From assembly GCA_963765285.1 (NCBI GenBank), contig CAVXVR010000004.1, forward strand, positions 930,001-994,000: DNA of 64,000 nt, written 5' to 3'. Origin of the DNA: CAVWZH01 sp963765285. GTDB lineage: Bacteria; Acidobacteriota; Terriglobia; Terriglobales; Acidobacteriaceae. How positions within the stretch are numbered: the first letter of the stretch is position 1; each line of letters begins with the position of its first letter. Positions 9,352 through 18,378 of the stretch are shown in pieces. A program made the translations under genes and the position numbers. The notes under the pieces were generated by a model. It searched no databases. It was not told the origin of the DNA and saw only the letters and a list, made by a program, of their open reading frames with translations.

Positions 9352-11409
9352 TTGGTTTTTCTGCGGCCTCGGCGGATGGGTCGGGCCTTTATTTCCTGCC
9401 TGACATTTTTGGCTCTGATGACGGTCCCCACGTGGGCAGTGGAGAAGATTCGCCTGCACGTGGACGACTATCAAATTGATGCCGAGTTGGCCCCACACAG
9501 CCATCGGATCACGGCCCAGGCGAAAGTAAGGTTTACGGCGCTGGAAGAGTTGAATGTCGCCACCTTCGAACTGCACAACGCGCTCCGCGTGACCAAGGTC
9601 CTCGATGCCAACAACAAGCCGCTGAGCGCTGAGCGGGTTACGCAGGATTCCACCGTACGGGTGCAGTTGCCGACTGGTCTGCCGAAAAACGCTACTACTA
9701 CGCTGACCTTCGTCTACGAAGGCGTGCTCGATTCCGCTGATGACAGCCCAGTGCAAGGCCTGAAGCTGGCGTCTATCGATGACGACACCAGCTATTTGCT
9801 GTACGCGGGCCGCTGGTTTCCGGTGAGCGGATATGGCATCAATCGATTTACCGCGACCATGAACATTACCGTTCCCGCACACATGCAGGTCATCGGCAGC
9901 GGGCGCGAGACTTCGGGCGGCCCGTCAACTTCCAAGAAACCAGCCTCCGGCGGCCTTCCCACCCGGACCTACACGTTCGTCTGGGACAAGCCCAGTTTCC
10001 CCGGCACGATCGTGGCCGGATCGTTCCAGGAGTTCAAGAGTGACGAAGCCGGCATCGATCTGCATGTGTTCCTGAAGCCCAACCATCAGAGCCTCGGGGC
10101 GATTTACGCGGAGACCGCGGTCAAAGAATTCACCTACTACATCACGCTTTACGGCACTCCGCCCTCGACCACTTTGCGGGTGGTGGAGATTCCTGACGAC
10201 ACAGTGCCCTCGGCCTGGGCCCCGGAAATCGCCGCCATCGCCAGCCGTGCGGTGACTGAAAAGGTGAACTATCGTTTGCTGGCCGATACCATTGCGCACC
10301 AATGGTGGGGCGTTTCGGTCAGTCCCGACTCGCGCGACGACTGGTGGCTGAGCGACGGCTTTGCCCGCTATTCCGAGGCGCGATATGTCGAGCAAGCCGC
10401 CGGTCCGAACGGCCTGGAGGAAATGGTCAAGGACATGTCGGTCGGCGCGCTCGCCTACGACTCGGTTCCGCTGTCGAGTGTGGGGAAGCTGGATATGTTT
10501 TCTCCGGAATTTGAATCGCTGGTGACCGACAAGGGAGCCATGATCCTGCACATGCTGCGCTGGGTGATGGGCGACCAGAAATACGACTTGACCATGCGCA
10601 CTTTCGCCACAAAGTATGCGGGCAAGTCTGCCTCGCTGGACGATTTCACAGAACTCGCCGAAAAGAACTATGGCGAAAAACTGACGTGGTTCTTTTCCCA
10701 GTGGCTCGATTCCACCGGCGCTCCGGAATTTAAGGCCAAGTACACCATTTACCGGCTGGGCAATACCAAGTGCAAGTCTCCAGACCATTGTCCGGGATTC
10801 CGCGTAGTGGGACAGATTTCCCAGGACCTGGATCTCTTCCGCATGCCGGTAAATTTGAAGATTGACACGGATGGCAAAACAGAAGAGAAGCGCATCGAGG
10901 TCGTGGGCACAAACTCGGCGTTCAACGTGGAAACCTTCGGCAAACCCCGGCGCATTGTGATCGATCCCGGAGACCAGGTGCTGAAGAATTCTCCCGAAAT
11001 CCGGCTGCGCGCTTCGATCCAGCGCGGCCAGGGGCTGGTGCAGCAGGGAGACTTGGCCGGGGCACTCGCAGAATTCAACAAAGCCCTCGACGCCAACAAG
11101 AACAGCTCACTGGCCCGCTATCGCATTGCGGAAGTGTTCTTCATGCAGCATAACTATCAAGCTGCGGCCAACGCCTACCGTGAGTCACTCGATGGTGACG
11201 GCGACCCACGCTGGACGGAAGTCTGGTGCCACATCCAACTGGGCAAGATTTTCGACGTCACCGGCCAGCGCGATCGCGCGGTCGGGCAATATCGCGAAGC
11301 TTTGCAGACCAACGACAACACCCAGGGTGCGCTGGACGAAGCGCGGAAATATCTGCAAAAGCCTTTCGAACAGCAGAAGAACTCCAGCGGCAGCGCCAAC
11401 GGCCTGTAG
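9352..11409 (+). CDS. Secreted M1-peptidase-like protein with degenerate active site and C-terminal TPRs
   Basis: 685 residues with an N-terminal signal peptide (FISCLTFLALMTVPTWA). Residues 25-530 follow the M1 aminopeptidase plan: beta-saddle domain, then a catalytic-like domain with AHQWWG, WLSDGFARYSEARY and KGAMILHML. The expected HExxH is replaced by D312-T-I-A-H316, and the third ligand Glu is Asp335, at exactly the family spacing. Only one zinc ligand is intact, so peptidase activity is unlikely. Residues 560-670 form TPR-like repeats (GDLAGALAEFNKALD, HNYQAAANAYRESLD, QRDRAVGQYREALQ). TTG start chosen because AAGGAG lies 7 bases upstream; an in-frame ATG is at 9376. Monocistronic. 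Confidence 0.8.
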   Translation: MVFLRPRRMGRAFISCLTFLALMTVPTWAVEKIRLHVDDYQIDAELAPHSHRITAQAKVRFTALEELNVATFELHNALRVTKVLDANNKPLSAERVTQDSTVRVQLPTGLPKNATTTLTFVYEGVLDSADDSPVQGLKLASIDDDTSYLLYAGRWFPVSGYGINRFTATMNITVPAHMQVIGSGRETSGGPSTSKKPASGGLPTRTYTFVWDKPSFPGTIVAGSFQEFKSDEAGIDLHVFLKPNHQSLGAIYAETAVKEFTYYITLYGTPPSTTLRVVEIPDDTVPSAWAPEIAAIASRAVTEKVNYRLLADTIAHQWWGVSVSPDSRDDWWLSDGFARYSEARYVEQAAGPNGLEEMVKDMSVGALAYDSVPLSSVGKLDMFSPEFESLVTDKGAMILHMLRWVMGDQKYDLTMRTFATKYAGKSASLDDFTELAEKNYGEKLTWFFSQWLDSTGAPEFKAKYTIYRLGNTKCKSPDHCPGFRVVGQISQDLDLFRMPVNLKIDTDGKTEEKRIEVVGTNSAFNVETFGKPRRIVIDPGDQVLKNSPEIRLRASIQRGQGLVQQGDLAGALAEFNKALDANKNSSLARYRIAEVFFMQHNYQAAANAYRESLDGDGDPRWTEVWCHIQLGKIFDVTGQRDRAVGQYREALQTNDNTQGALDEARKYLQKPFEQQKNSSGSANGL

Positions 11410-11430
11410 AGGCGGGAACGACAGCCCAGT

Positions 11431-13050
11431 TCAGTGTCCAATCACCATCTTGCTTTCGGTTCCGTACAGTCGATAGCCGGAATAGAGGTGACGCTCCTCG
11501 AAAGTCTGGCCCTGGCTCTCGGACGTGACGGTCACCTCCCGCGGCAGCCACAAAGGGTTGGTTCCCGATACTGGTGTGTCCTCAAAGTGAACATCTGCGG
11601 TCAGCCTTTGCAGTTGAGCAGCAGCAATAGGGGCCAGCAAATCTGCCCGCAAGCGGACAATTCTGAAATCTGCCTGATCAATCCAAGCAACGCCCTGGTA
11701 GAGCAGGGGAATGTAATGGCCTCTATATAGCAGCCGTCCGGCCATTCGAACTCTACTTGGTTTTTGGGCAAACACGATGACGAATGTGTTGTGATGGTCC
11801 ATGCTTTGCCGGCCCAGGTAACGAAACGCGGATTCGCTCCGGTTCAAGGGATAGAAGTAGACCCACATATTGGCAAAGCCCTGCGAAAGAGGCGGGTCCC
11901 CCGTAGCTCGCGCTTTGAGTTGGTCGCCGCGAATCGGGAGATCGCTCAGCGCGGGATTCCGCGACGCAGTGGCAACCGCATCCTCACTTTCAGCATGGTT
12001 TTGTATCGGCAGACCGGTCGTTACATCGACCCGATATTCCTGCATCGTCACAAAGTCCCGGCCGCGCTGGAACACAATCAGGTAGTCGAACCGCTGGCGC
12101 TTGCTGGCAAGTCCCGGCGCTTTCTGAACGACATCCTCGTGGGAAATGAGGTTAGGCATCTTGTCTACAATCGTGACAGTCTTGTCGCCGATCTTGCTAA
12201 GAAGGTTGGGGAGTTCGTCTTGACTCTGCGCCGGGTTGAGTCCGTGCAATCCGGGAATGGCTTTACGTAATTCTGCCTCCGAGAAATCAACAAACGGCTT
12301 CGCCCCGGCATAGAGCTTGGTCTGATCCGTAATGATCTCGGGCGCGGAGTTTTGAGCGGGTTTGGAGGTGTCTTCGAAAATGACGGTCTCGTCTTTGCCT
12401 TCGCCGGTTGTGCTTTCTCCGTGTGTCGGGACGGCGGGCCCGCTTGCGACGTTGGAGAGGGGACCCTGTGGCAGCCAGCAATCTGTGGAATGCGCTCCAT
12501 TGAGAAAGAAGTTCTTTTGTTTCTCGATCTCCTTTCGAGTCCCGCGAATCCACTGAACCACGGGAGCAACTTCTGCGGGCAGGGGTTTGGCAGGCCTTCC
12601 GGGCGCTCCTTCAATCCCGACCAGAAACAAATCTTGCGTTTCCTTTGCTCTGGGGACGACTGCCCTGATGATTTCCCCTGCGGACATCCCCAAGCGTAAC
12701 TGGTCGTTCGCTGCGAGCTTTGTCAGTCCTTCTTCGGCGAGAATCGCGGAAAGGGATTGTATGTCTTGCTGGGAGAGCGCGCCTTCAAAGATCTGCTGCC
12801 CAGAGCCCACAGTGATTGTCTCTGTCCATCGATTCTCCAGGTGAAAATGGCCATCCGGGAAAACCGCAATACAAGTGCTTGAGGTGCGGTAAGGATATTC
12901 CGCTTTCACGTAGGAGAGCTGAGCGAGAAATTTCTGAGATCGGTCGCGGGTGGGTAAGGGTAGCTGGCCGAGGGCAAGATTCGGGGCGAGTGCCGCAACG
13001 GCGATGAGGAGAGTCAGAGTGCGGCGGGAACCTGGACGCACTGTGGACAC
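11431..13050 (-). CDS. Secreted protein of unknown function
   Basis: 539 residues with a clear signal peptide (LLIAVAALAPNLALG). I do not recognise a named domain. Residues 40-170 look globular and end in a linker; the region around 200-260 is rich in Ser, Thr, Glu and Lys and probably disordered. The C-terminal 150 residues (VYFYPLNRSESAFRYLGRQ, RLLYRGHYIPLLYQGVAWID) read as a beta-rich domain, reminiscent of outer-membrane lipoprotein carrier-type folds; that is only a suggestion. GTG start with GGGAG six bases upstream. Convergent with the M1-like gene; 22 bases downstream of fabH on the same strand. Confidence 0.65.
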   Translation of the reverse strand: MSTVRPGSRRTLTLLIAVAALAPNLALGQLPLPTRDRSQKFLAQLSYVKAEYPYRTSSTCIAVFPDGHFHLENRWTETITVGSGQQIFEGALSQQDIQSLSAILAEEGLTKLAANDQLRLGMSAGEIIRAVVPRAKETQDLFLVGIEGAPGRPAKPLPAEVAPVVQWIRGTRKEIEKQKNFFLNGAHSTDCWLPQGPLSNVASGPAVPTHGESTTGEGKDETVIFEDTSKPAQNSAPEIITDQTKLYAGAKPFVDFSEAELRKAIPGLHGLNPAQSQDELPNLLSKIGDKTVTIVDKMPNLISHEDVVQKAPGLASKRQRFDYLIVFQRGRDFVTMQEYRVDVTTGLPIQNHAESEDAVATASRNPALSDLPIRGDQLKARATGDPPLSQGFANMWVYFYPLNRSESAFRYLGRQSMDHHNTFVIVFAQKPSRVRMAGRLLYRGHYIPLLYQGVAWIDQADFRIVRLRADLLAPIAAAQLQRLTADVHFEDTPVSGTNPLWLPREVTVTSESQGQTFEERHLYSGYRLYGTESKMVIGH

Positions 13051-13072
13051 AAACGCTCCCGGAAAGACAAAT

Positions 13073-14083
13073 TCAGTATGCCCAGCGCAGCAAGCTTGCG
13101 CCCACGGTGAATCCTGCTCCTACCGAGGCCAGCAGCACCAGACTCCCCTTCTTCAACTTGCCCTGCTCGCGAGCGGTTTGCATGGCCAGTGGGATAGTCC
13201 CGGCGGTGGTATTGCCGTAACAGTCGATATTGATGATCCTGCTCTCCGGGCGCAAACCCAGGCGATCAGCGGTCGCCGTAATGATGCGCCTGTTCGCCTG
13301 ATGGGGAATGAAGGCGTCGATGTCGCTCCCCTTCAAACCATTGCGCGTCAGGAGTCTCTCGCACACCTCGGCCTGCTTGCGCACGGCGAACTTGAACACC
13401 GCCTGGCCATCCTGGTGAACGAAATGCATTTTCTTGTCCACGGTCTCGTGGCTCGAAGGATGCAGGCTGCCGCCTCCCGGCATGTAGAGCGAGCAACCGC
13501 CAGAGCCGTCCACTTCGTGGATGAAATCGATCAGACCGACGGAATCGTCTTCGGCCTCTTCCAGAATCACGGCGCCCGCGCCGTCGCCAAAAATCACGCA
13601 GGTGGCGCGGTCGGTGTAGTCGATGATCGACGACATGACGTCCGCGCCGATCACCATGACACGCTTGTGTGCGCCGGTCGCCACGAACTGGGCTCCGGTC
13701 TGCACCGCATAGAGGAATGCGGAACAGGCGGCTGAGAGATCGAATCCCCAAACCCCTTTGGCGCCCAGCTTGTCCTGCACCAGACAGGCGGTCGAGGGGA
13801 AAAACATGTCGGGGGTCACGGTGGCTACCAGAATGGCTTCCATGTCGCTGGCAGTGAGGCCGCGCTCCGCCAGCGCTCTTTTGGCGGCTTCCGTAGCGAG
13901 GTCACTGGTGGCCGTGCCGGGATCGACGATGTGGCGCTGCCGAATGCCGGTGCGCTCGATGATCCAGTCATTGGAAGTCTCAACCATCTTTTCCAGGTCG
14001 GCGTTGGTAAGCAGGCGTGGCGGGACATACGTGCCCAGAGCGCTGATCTTCACTCTGGTGGTGGCGCGGACCGGTTGACTCAC
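13073..14083 (-). CDS. fabH: 3-oxoacyl-ACP synthase III (KAS III)
   Basis: Condenses acetyl-CoA (or a branched starter) with malonyl-ACP to start fatty acid synthesis. The thiolase-fold catalytic triad is visible: Cys120 in SAACSAFLYA, His261 in IPHQANRR and Asn291 in GNTTAGTIP. The N-terminus VKISALGTYVPPRLLTN and WIIERTGIRQRH are typical. An upstream ATG at 14176 would add 31 unconserved residues; the GTG at 14083 has GGAG six bases upstream and gives normal length (336), so it is preferred. It is separated from other fatty-acid genes and followed by the secreted unknown. Confidence 0.93.
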   Translation of the reverse strand: MSQPVRATTRVKISALGTYVPPRLLTNADLEKMVETSNDWIIERTGIRQRHIVDPGTATSDLATEAAKRALAERGLTASDMEAILVATVTPDMFFPSTACLVQDKLGAKGVWGFDLSAACSAFLYAVQTGAQFVATGAHKRVMVIGADVMSSIIDYTDRATCVIFGDGAGAVILEEAEDDSVGLIDFIHEVDGSGGCSLYMPGGGSLHPSSHETVDKKMHFVHQDGQAVFKFAVRKQAEVCERLLTRNGLKGSDIDAFIPHQANRRIITATADRLGLRPESRIINIDCYGNTTAGTIPLAMQTAREQGKLKKGSLVLLASVGAGFTVGASLLRWAY

Positions 14084-14423
14084 TCTTTTCTCCAATTGGA
14101 AGGTGAACGGGTTATTGTGCCGTACCAGTGAAGCAATGTCCAACCCTATGTCTGGCAAAGCTTTGGCGAGAACCAACTGGGGAAACTAGCGGCTTCTCTC
14201 TTCCAGCTCAGGGTTACATGGGTACATGCACCGGCGGGGAATGGAGCCCGGAACAAACGGGCCGGAAGCCGCATCGCACCCCCCGCCGCTCAGCCCATAA
14301 CGGGAACGCCAAAAGCGGTTCCCACAATGGAACACCGGAGACCTGTCGCCCCTGATTGGCTTTTCATTAGTCTCCACCCAGCGCAACGTTCGGCGCGCAC
14401 GCCAGGAAAGGGGCTCCAAGGCG
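14084..14423. other. Divergent intergenic region fabH / DUF1800 gene
   Basis: 340 bases without a supportable gene. A short hairpin (GGGAAC and GTTCCC arms) lies at 14302-14323. The region must hold promoters for both divergent genes, but no strong -35/-10 pair was seen. Confidence 0.5.
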
Positions 14424-16550
14424 ATGAGAAGTTCAAACGGTTTCCCCAGCAGATTTCTCGGGTTGGCCGCAATGGCAAGTCTCGAGCTTTTGTTGTCTAC
14501 CGGCTGTGGTCTTTCCAACTCGAAGACAACTACCCCAACTCCCACAGCGGAAGTTTCTCTGATGCCGCCCAGCGCCGAGATTCGTGTGGGCGACTCGGTG
14601 CAGTTCGCCGCGACGGTCAAAGGGATCGCGAATCAGACGGTCACCTGGTCGGTGAACGGGATTGCCGGCGGCAACGCCACGGTGGGTACGATCAGCACCA
14701 GTGGCTTGTATCAATCACCGGCCGTCATTCCGAACCCCAACTCGGTGCAGGTGCAAGCGGCCAGCGCGTCCCAGAAGTCGGCTATGTCGGCTAGCGCAGT
14801 CACCGTAGACAACCCCGTGCCGGTGGTGCTCTCCATGTTGCCGACAACGTTGCCCATCGGGAACTTCACCCTTTCGGTTACCGGCAAGAACTTCGTGAAT
14901 GGCGCTGTGGTGGTGTTCGGTTCGCAATTCTTGACCACGACCTTCGTTTCCTCGACCCAACTGACGGCGACCGGCACGACCACGGCGGCCAGTACCGATC
15001 CGATCCAGGTCACAGTCCTGAACCCGGATCCGGGATCCGCCAATTCCGCAGCACTTCTGGTCGAAGTCGGGCAGCAAGCTGGCCAGGTAAACGCCAGCGC
15101 CGCAGCACGATTTCTCGAGCAGTCGACGTGGGGACCGACTCCGCAATTGATTGCGCACGTGCAACAAGTGGGATTTCAGAACTTTCTCAACGAGCAATTC
15201 GCCGCCCCAGCTTCAACTTATCCTGCGCCGGCACAGGACGATGACATGAGCGTGGTGCAGAAGCGCTTCTTCGTCAACGCGCTTACCGGGCAGGACCAAC
15301 TGCGGCAGCGAGTGGCGTTCGCGCTTTCGCAGATCATGGTTGCGTCCGCAGCCAAAGTGAACAACCCCAGCGCCTTCGTGCTCTGGAACAACATGTTTCA
15401 GAACGATGCTTTCGGCAATTTCTCCACGTTATTGACCGACGTGACGGTGAGCCCGGTTATGGGCAACTACCTCGACATGGTCAACAACGACAAGCCTAAT
15501 GCCAATACTGGGTCCAAACCCAACGAGAACTATGCTCGCGAGGCGCTGCAGCTATTCACCATCGGGCTTAGCCAGTTGAACCCGGACGGCACGCTACAAC
15601 TGGATGGCTCAGGCAACCCCATCCCCACTTACACCCAGGACACGATCGACGGCTTCGCCCACGTGTACACGGGATGGACTTATCCGACCCAATCTGGTTC
15701 TACCGGACACTTCAACAATCCTGAGTTTTACGGCGGGCCAATGATTTCGTTTGACACGCATCACGACAGCACGAGCACGAAACTGCTGCTCAATGGCGTG
15801 ACCTTGCCTGCAGGCGGGACGGCGCAAGCGGATATGACGGCGGCCTTACAGAACATCTTTACCCATCCGAACGTGGGACCGTTCATCTCGCAACAGTTGA
15901 TCCAACACCTGGTCACCAGCAACCCGAGTCCGGGGTATGTGGGCCGGGTATCGGCCGTGTTCAACGACAACGGCAGCGGAGTCCGGGGCGACATGAAAGC
16001 GGTCATCACCGCCATCCTCACCGACGGGGAAGCGCGCCGCGGAGACGATCCTACTCAGGCCCAGGCCAGCGACGGCCACCTCAAAGAGCCCTTGCTATTC
16101 ATGATCAATATGCTGCGCGCAGTAAACGCCAGCACCGACGGCAGCTCCTTCTCGGACTACGCTTCAAATATGAAGGAGACACCGTTCTTCTCGCCCAGTG
16201 TGTTCAACTTTTACCCGCCGAATTTCGTCATTCAGGGCAGCACACTGCTGGGTCCGGAATTTGCGATTCTCAATACCAGTACCGCCATCGCACGCATCAA
16301 CTTCGTGAACGATCTGGTGTACAACACCATCGGCAACACCACCACCGACATTTCCACCTTCGTGGGACTGGCGGCCACGCCTGACCAGTTGGTGGATGCC
16401 ATGGCATCGGTGATGTTGCACGGCAACATGTCTTCGGACATGCGCAATACGCTGATCACCACCATCACTCCGATTACCGACAACACCAGGCGAACCATGG
16501 CTGCGCTTTATCTGATTGGCAGCTCATCGCAGTTCCAGGTCGAACACTAA
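14424..16550 (+). CDS. DUF1800 family lipoprotein with N-terminal Ig-like/IPT domains
   Basis: 708 residues. The N-terminus ends in a lipobox-like LLSTGCG, predicting a lipid-anchored protein. Residues 40-130 resemble a bacterial Ig-like (Big) domain (GTISTSGLYQSPAVIP), residues 130-215 an IPT/TIG domain, and the rest is DUF1800 with the start AARFLEQSTWGPTP, RQRVAFALSQIMV and NENYAREALQLFTIG. Family function is unknown, but DUF1800 genes are usually followed by DUF1501 genes, as here (14 bases apart). It probably acts in the cell envelope. Confidence 0.9.
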   Translation: MRSSNGFPSRFLGLAAMASLELLLSTGCGLSNSKTTTPTPTAEVSLMPPSAEIRVGDSVQFAATVKGIANQTVTWSVNGIAGGNATVGTISTSGLYQSPAVIPNPNSVQVQAASASQKSAMSASAVTVDNPVPVVLSMLPTTLPIGNFTLSVTGKNFVNGAVVVFGSQFLTTTFVSSTQLTATGTTTAASTDPIQVTVLNPDPGSANSAALLVEVGQQAGQVNASAAARFLEQSTWGPTPQLIAHVQQVGFQNFLNEQFAAPASTYPAPAQDDDMSVVQKRFFVNALTGQDQLRQRVAFALSQIMVASAAKVNNPSAFVLWNNMFQNDAFGNFSTLLTDVTVSPVMGNYLDMVNNDKPNANTGSKPNENYAREALQLFTIGLSQLNPDGTLQLDGSGNPIPTYTQDTIDGFAHVYTGWTYPTQSGSTGHFNNPEFYGGPMISFDTHHDSTSTKLLLNGVTLPAGGTAQADMTAALQNIFTHPNVGPFISQQLIQHLVTSNPSPGYVGRVSAVFNDNGSGVRGDMKAVITAILTDGEARRGDDPTQAQASDGHLKEPLLFMINMLRAVNASTDGSSFSDYASNMKETPFFSPSVFNFYPPNFVIQGSTLLGPEFAILNTSTAIARINFVNDLVYNTIGNTTTDISTFVGLAATPDQLVDAMASVMLHGNMSSDMRNTLITTITPITDNTRRTMAALYLIGSSSQFQVEH

Positions 16551-16564
16551 AGGGGGACCGAACC

Positions 16565-17917
16565 ATGACGTGGTCAAGACGAGATTTCCTTCGCAGGACC
16601 TGCTGTATGACCGCTGCGGGATTTGCCGCGGCCAGTTTCAACCGCTTCGGCCTGGTGAACGCTTTGGCGCAGACTCCGCAGGACTACAAGGCGCTGGTCT
16701 GCATCTTTCTGTTCGGGGGAAATGACAGCAACAATATGGTCATCCCGATCGACACACCCGGCTTCGGCGCGTACCAGCAGACTCGTGGCGGATTGGCGCT
16801 GCCGCAGGGTGGGCTGATGCCGATCACTCCACCCAGCGTGGGATCGCCTTTCGGCTTTCATCAGCGTTTCGTTGAGTTGCAGAGTTTGTTCAATAGCGGA
16901 CAACTGGGGGTGCTGGCCAATGTCGGGACTTTGGTGCAGCCCACGACCCGGGCCCAGTTCCAGCAGAGACAAGCCGCCCTGCCGCAAAACCTTTTTTCCC
17001 ACGACGATCAGCAGGCCCAGATGCAAACCGCCATGCAGGACAGCAATGCGCAAACCGGGTGGGCGGGGCGCACCGCGGACAAGATCCAATCCATCTACGG
17101 CGGCAACTTCCCCATTATCATTTCGCTCGCCGGCACCAACATTTTCTGTGAAGGATTGGTGGCGCGCGCCATCCAGTCCAGTGGAAACCCAACCAGCTTG
17201 CTCAATGGGTTCAGCGGATCGGCCACGTCGCAGGCGCGCCTCTCCGCCTTGCAGAGTCTGCTGACGTTCGATACCGGCGTCTCCCTCATTCAGGCCGCGA
17301 GTACGACCACCTCGAACGCGTTGCAGGACAGCCAGGCCCTGGCCACTGCCCTGGCAAGCGCTCCAACGCTGGCCACGCCCTTCCCCAATTCCGGCCTCGC
17401 GCAACAGCTCAAGCAGGTGGCCCAGATCATTTCTGTGCGTACGGCGCTGGGATTGCCACGGCAGATTTTCTTTGTCTCGCTGGGTGGATTTGACACTCAC
17501 AGCGACCAGTTGCCACAGCAAGACAGCCTTTTCCAGAGCTTGAGCCAGGGCATGAACGCCTTCTACCAAGCTACGGTGGAGCTTGGGGTCGCGCAGCAGG
17601 TGACGAGCTTCACCCTTTCGGACTTCAACCGCACCTACCAACCTGACAGCACCTCGGGCACAGACCACGCCTGGGGAGGCCACCACTTGATCCTGGGCGG
17701 CGGGGTGAAGGGCGGCGACTTCTATGGCACGTTCCCCACGCTTGCGCTGGGTGGGCCCGACGATGCCACTGATGAAGGCCGATGGATTCCGACGACATCT
17801 CTCGATCAGTACGCGGCTACTCTGGCGAATTGGTTTGGAGTGGCGGCGGCGGACTTGCCGACGATTTTCCCCAATCTCGCCAATTTCAGTACGCCGACTC
17901 TGAAGTTCCTCGGGTAG
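16565..17917 (+). CDS. DUF1501 family protein, Tat-exported
   Basis: 450 residues with a twin-arginine signal (SRRDFLRRTCCMTAAGFAAA). The DUF1501 body includes LVCIFLFGGNDSNNMVIP, FVSLGGFDTHSDQ and DHAWGGHHLILGGGV, which match the metal-binding motifs of the alkaline-phosphatase/sulfatase-like superfamily to which DUF1501 is thought to belong. Export as a folded, possibly metal-loaded protein would fit Tat. Same operon as the DUF1800 gene just upstream. The substrate is not known. Confidence 0.92.
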   Translation: MTWSRRDFLRRTCCMTAAGFAAASFNRFGLVNALAQTPQDYKALVCIFLFGGNDSNNMVIPIDTPGFGAYQQTRGGLALPQGGLMPITPPSVGSPFGFHQRFVELQSLFNSGQLGVLANVGTLVQPTTRAQFQQRQAALPQNLFSHDDQQAQMQTAMQDSNAQTGWAGRTADKIQSIYGGNFPIIISLAGTNIFCEGLVARAIQSSGNPTSLLNGFSGSATSQARLSALQSLLTFDTGVSLIQAASTTTSNALQDSQALATALASAPTLATPFPNSGLAQQLKQVAQIISVRTALGLPRQIFFVSLGGFDTHSDQLPQQDSLFQSLSQGMNAFYQATVELGVAQQVTSFTLSDFNRTYQPDSTSGTDHAWGGHHLILGGGVKGGDFYGTFPTLALGGPDDATDEGRWIPTTSLDQYAATLANWFGVAAADLPTIFPNLANFSTPTLKFLG

Positions 17918-17934
17918 GTTGTACGCTCGGGAGG

Positions 17935-17968
17935 CCGGTGCCTGGAAAAGATCAAAGCCAGGCACCGG
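17935..17968 (-). terminator. Inverted repeat overlapping the SRP RNA 3' end
   Basis: Perfect 11-bp arms, CCGGTGCCTGG at 17935-17945 and CCAGGCACCGG at 17958-17968, with a 12-base loop. The right arm is the last eight bases of the mature SRP RNA plus three. It could form a transcription-termination or processing hairpin, although no T-run follows on the minus strand. Confidence 0.55.
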
Positions 17969-18057
17969 CGACCCACTGCACACGCAAGAGCCCGTTACCG
18001 TTGCTTCCTTCCGGACCTGGCGGGGTTGGCGAGAGTACGTCGCGCGGGACCGATGCC
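17961..18057 (-). ncRNA. ffs: Signal recognition particle RNA, small bacterial type
   Basis: The minus strand carries the diagnostic SRP domain IV text GGTCCGGAAGGAAGCA, where the GGAA tetraloop and the symmetric/asymmetric internal loops bind Ffh. The ends pair perfectly: GGCATCGG at the 5' end (18057-18050) with CCGGTGCC at the 3' end (17968-17961), giving a 97-nt 4.5S-like RNA. A TAGAAT -10-like hexamer lies at 18074-18069, 11 bases upstream of the mature 5' end, which suggests a slightly longer primary transcript. It is transcribed opposite to the DUF1501 gene. FtsY, the SRP receptor, is encoded at 32.3 kb. Confidence 0.93.
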
Positions 18058-18378
18058 TGACGGCATTGATTCTAGCATCCCGTGGAGAAGGCCTTCGCTG
18101 CCGATCGGATGATCGAGAAACTCTGGAAGCGTCCGCCTCCACGAGTTTTACTCGTGCCCACACCGTCTGATTCCTAGCTGGCGCCGATCAGGCGCAACTG
18201 TCCCTTCTGTCGAAATAGCCAATATGGAGGCCCTCATGCGCTGAAGCACGGTCTGAGGCGAAATCCAGCGGCACGAGTAAAACTCGTGCCCTTCCCGCTT
18301 GCGCCGAAATCCAACCCTATGAATTGGATGTTCTCTTAGGATCGGTATTCCTTAGGTACTCTGGCCTTTTAGGCTCGA
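18058..18378. other. Intergenic region with two palindromes
   Basis: 321 bases without a gene. It contains the SRP RNA promoter region and two related palindromes, ACGAG-TTTTA-CTCGT at 18141-18155 and a longer one with 9-bp arms (GGCACGAGT and ACTCGTGCC) around AAA at 18270-18290. No T-run follows either. Confidence 0.6.

Noticed and set aside
14186..14620. 144-codon minus-strand frame in the fabH/DUF1800 gap
   Set aside because: Overlaps the start of the DUF1800 gene, has no Shine-Dalgarno sequence and no protein-like features.
16574..18163. 529-codon open frame on the minus strand opposite the DUF1501 gene
   Set aside because: It is antisense to a well-supported gene and runs through the SRP RNA; composition is Arg/Gln/Leu-rich shadow coding.
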